From: CALMFT01 sp041674565
GTDB lineage: Bacteria; Patescibacteriota; Gracilibacteria; Absconditabacterales; Absconditicoccaceae
Reading direction: 5' to 3'
DNA: 7,664 nucleotides
NCBI GenBank assembly: GCA_041674565.1
Contig: JBAYVQ010000044.1
Span: 1-7,664 of the forward strand
Of the stretch, positions 5,985 through 7,664 are shown piece after piece; positions within the stretch are counted from its first letter, which is position 1, and each line of letters begins with the position of its first letter. The position numbers and the translations under genes are program-made. The notes below the pieces were generated by a model, which worked only from the letters and a program-made list of their open reading frames with translations, was not told where the DNA came from and did no database searches.

Positions 5985-6539
5985 TTATATTTTCATCATC
6001 TCTTCTTGCTTTGCTTTCACCTCGGTCTCGATTGTTTTGTTGTATTCTTTTACCGTTTCATCAATTTTTTTCTCTCGAGATCATTTATCAGACTCTGATA
6101 CTTCTTTCGCTTCAAATTGTTTTTTGATAGCATTGATATGTTCGTGTCTGATATTTCTGATTGATATTTTTGCTTCCTCTCAGTACCCAGATGCGAGTTT
6201 TTGTAACTGCTGTCTTCTTTCTGTGGTTAGTATAGGAAATTTGATCACCAGGTGTTCACCAAAATTGGTGGGATTGAGACCAATGTTTGCATCTTGGATG
6301 CCTTTATCAATAGATGATAGTGATGATTTGTCCCATGCTTCTACTTTGAGTGTTTGTGCATCCATAATGGTTACACTTGCTAAACCAGATATCTTCATGG
6401 ACTGTCCGTAACTTGGCACGTATACTTCTAGATTTTCGACCATCTTTGGATTGGCCTTGCCTACTTGTAAGCTACCAAACTGTTCTTCCAAATATTGTAA
6501 TACTTTGTCTAATTCTTTACTGAATGCATTAAAGTCCAT
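5985..6539 (-). CDS. frr: Ribosome recycling factor
   Basis: This 184-aa protein matches the ~185-aa RRF family, which with EF-G splits the post-termination ribosome. Recognisable segments: GKANPKMVENL at 27-37, YGQSMKISGLASV at 44-56, EAWDKSSLSSIDKGI at 69-83, ANIGLNPTNFGE at 86-97, and FPILTTERRQQLQKLA at 103-118, then EEAKISIRNIR and a charged C-terminal helix. These correspond to the coiled-coil domain I and the inserted beta domain II. Codons 120 and 153 are TGA (6182-6180, 6083-6081), read as Gly; standard translation stops at residue 119 and would lose the last third. The family's GR motif reads GK at 27-28. The stop is TAA at 5987-5985, 31 nt ahead of trxB, so the two form an operon. 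The start ATG is 6539-6537 without a Shine-Dalgarno, with a TATAAT box about 50 nt upstream. Confidence 0.96.
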
Positions 6540-6586
6540 AGTAGTAATCTGTAAAAATAAATAATAATCTGAATGTACTACGTTGT

Positions 6587-6592
6587 ATTATA
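6587..6592 (-). promoter_or_regulatory. -10 box upstream of frr
   Basis: A perfect TATAAT on the minus strand lies in the 55-nt gap between the 93-aa gene and frr, 47 nt before the frr start. No convincing -35 hexamer lies 16-18 nt upstream, so it is a candidate internal promoter for frr-trxB and could be chance in AT-rich DNA. Confidence 0.35.
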
Positions 6593-6594
6593 TA

Positions 6595-6876
6595 CTAGTC
6601 TGCCATGTAAGTACCCTCTGGCATACTAAATTGCCTTTCTCCTGCTATCCGTTTCCCGGTAGAGTCCAAAAAATTCATAATGGTTATCCTATAATTGGAT
6701 CAATCTGATCTTTGCGTCTCTAGACATCCTCTTGCTTGCAATATCTGATAAGTACCGTTTTTGTACTTTGCGAAAAATTGCATAGTGCCTTCCTCTTCTG
6801 GAAGGACTGCTTCTATTGTCGGTTCTACACCAATAGGCGATATTCATTGTACAATTCTTTGTGTCATACGTTGCAT
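6595..6876 (-). CDS. Hypothetical 93-aa protein directly downstream of mraY
   Basis: Under TGA = Gly this is a complete 93-aa frame from ATG 6876-6874 to TAG 6597-6595, with TGA at codons 11 and 59. The start follows the mraY TAA after a single base, so translation is probably coupled. The protein is soluble and mixed in charge, with no signal peptide or membrane segment, one cysteine (51), an acidic EEE at 27-29 and an alternating pattern typical of a small beta-rich fold (MQFFAKYKNGTYQIL at 32-46, NYRITIMNF at 61-69). A second ATG at codon 4 is possible. I do not recognise the family. Position suggests a link to envelope synthesis or simple read-through expression with mraY. Under the standard code it breaks into pieces too small to call, so it is easily missed. 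Confidence 0.65.
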
Positions 6877-6877
6877 A

Positions 6878-7664
6878 TTATTTTACAAATTGATATACCA
6901 TCATGATAGTAACTATCATAGCTATAGCTCATTGTACCAACCAAAATCTCATCACGATATTTGTTTCAGGATATCCTAACTTTTCAAATAAGTGATGCAC
7001 TGGTGCAATGAGAAATAATTTACGCTTAAATACTTTCTTCCAGGTGATTTGTAGCAAACTAGATCCTACCTCACACCAAAATATAGTAAAGAGCAAGAGA
7101 AATGGCACAAGGAATCATATCTTGATGGAGATGAGATATACTAGCGTGGAAATGAGTCATCACAATGCTAGTGAACCACTGTCTCACATAAATATTTGCG
7201 CTGGATTTATGTTGAATCGCAAATAACCACATAAGATACCTATCACAATGCCGACAACGGCAGTGGCCAGGTACCAGTTTAGATAAAATGTTATGGTTCC
7301 AAATACCGCCAACACAATGAGCATCATACCACTCATGAGCCCATCTAAACCATCAGTAATATTGATAGCATTAACAATACTTACGGTCAAGAAGAAGGTA
7401 ATGAGTATGTATCACAGTGAAAATTCGTAACTCGTGCCAAATAGTTCGATTACTTGTCTGCCCAAATTGAGTACATGGGGTATCGGTCGTAAGTCTATGG
7501 TGTTGACTCCTAGTTTGATATTGAACCAGTAGGATATAAACAATGCACATCCAATCATGTAGATGAGTTTAAATCTGGCTCACAATCCATTGGATTTAGT
7601 TATACCCTTGAGCTTGATATAGTCGTCAATAAGACCAAGCATACCCATGCCAAAAAAAGCAAAG
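6878..7664 (-). CDS. mraY: Phospho-N-acetylmuramoyl-pentapeptide transferase, C-terminal part
   Basis: MraY is the integral membrane enzyme that joins UDP-MurNAc-pentapeptide to undecaprenyl phosphate, forming lipid I. The window holds 261 codons up to TAA 6880-6878; the N-terminus lies beyond the right edge (first complete codon 7663-7661). Motifs in order: GLIDDYIKLKG with the catalytic Asp pair, SIVNAINITDGLDGL with the NxxNxxDGxDGL signature, FNINPAQIFMGDSGSLALGG (Mg-binding), then the cytoplasmic FKRKLFLIAPVHHLFE with the HH motif, and RFW near the end. Several hydrophobic helices separate them. Seven codons are TGA, including the Gly of FMGDSGS and both Gly of ALGG. The presence of mraY implies peptidoglycan synthesis in this small-genome lineage. 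The 93-aa gene follows after 1 nt. Confidence 0.97.

Overview
The window comes from a bacterium that reads UGA as glycine (translation table 25). This points to the CPR/Patescibacteria phyla Gracilibacteria (BD1-5) or Absconditabacteria (SR1). The evidence is internal: mraY, frr and trxB, three ordinary housekeeping genes, are each broken by in-frame TGA under the standard code. Read with TGA = Gly they become complete, well-conserved proteins. TGA falls on invariant glycines, such as both glycines of GSG and two of GGG in the FAD and NADPH motifs of TrxB, and the Gly of the FMGDSGS motif of MraY. All stops used are TAA or TAG. Choosing between the two phyla would need phylogeny.

Layout. (1) 1-139, plus strand: the C-terminal end of an unrecognised protein, containing one TGA-Gly. 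(2) 211-3218, minus strand: a compact three-gene operon in the order J-domain/degenerate-kinase protein, VWA protein, divergent adenylosuccinate-synthetase (PurA)-like enzyme. Gaps are 11 and 27 nt, and a possible terminator follows at 173-204. These 987 codons contain no TGA although they encode 75 glycines, and parts are more GC-rich than the rest. I read this as an accessory island acquired by transfer. It is the best candidate here for a little-described system. (3) 3219-3477: a divergent intergenic region with candidate promoters, a 10-bp palindrome and a pair of interleaved inverted repeats that could form a pseudoknot or overlapping operators. (4) 3478-4410, plus strand: one long gene once TGA is read as Gly, fusing an RBBP9/YdeN-type serine hydrolase to a plant-type [2Fe-2S] ferredoxin domain. 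A standard-code caller would report two proteins. (5) 7664-4420, minus strand: a housekeeping run of mraY (partial), a 93-aa hypothetical gene 1 nt behind it, frr, trxB, and a small PrgI-like membrane protein with an uncertain, possibly AUU, start.

The right-hand genes serve peptidoglycan precursor synthesis (MraY), ribosome recycling (RRF) and thiol redox balance (TrxB). The three-gene island combines a chaperone-recruiting J domain, a pseudokinase-like scaffold, a metal-binding VWA protein and a nucleotide-ligating enzyme fold. That mix resembles multi-protein stress or conflict systems of the VWA/kinase (TerY-P-like) type more than a metabolic pathway, but no function can be proven from the sequence alone.
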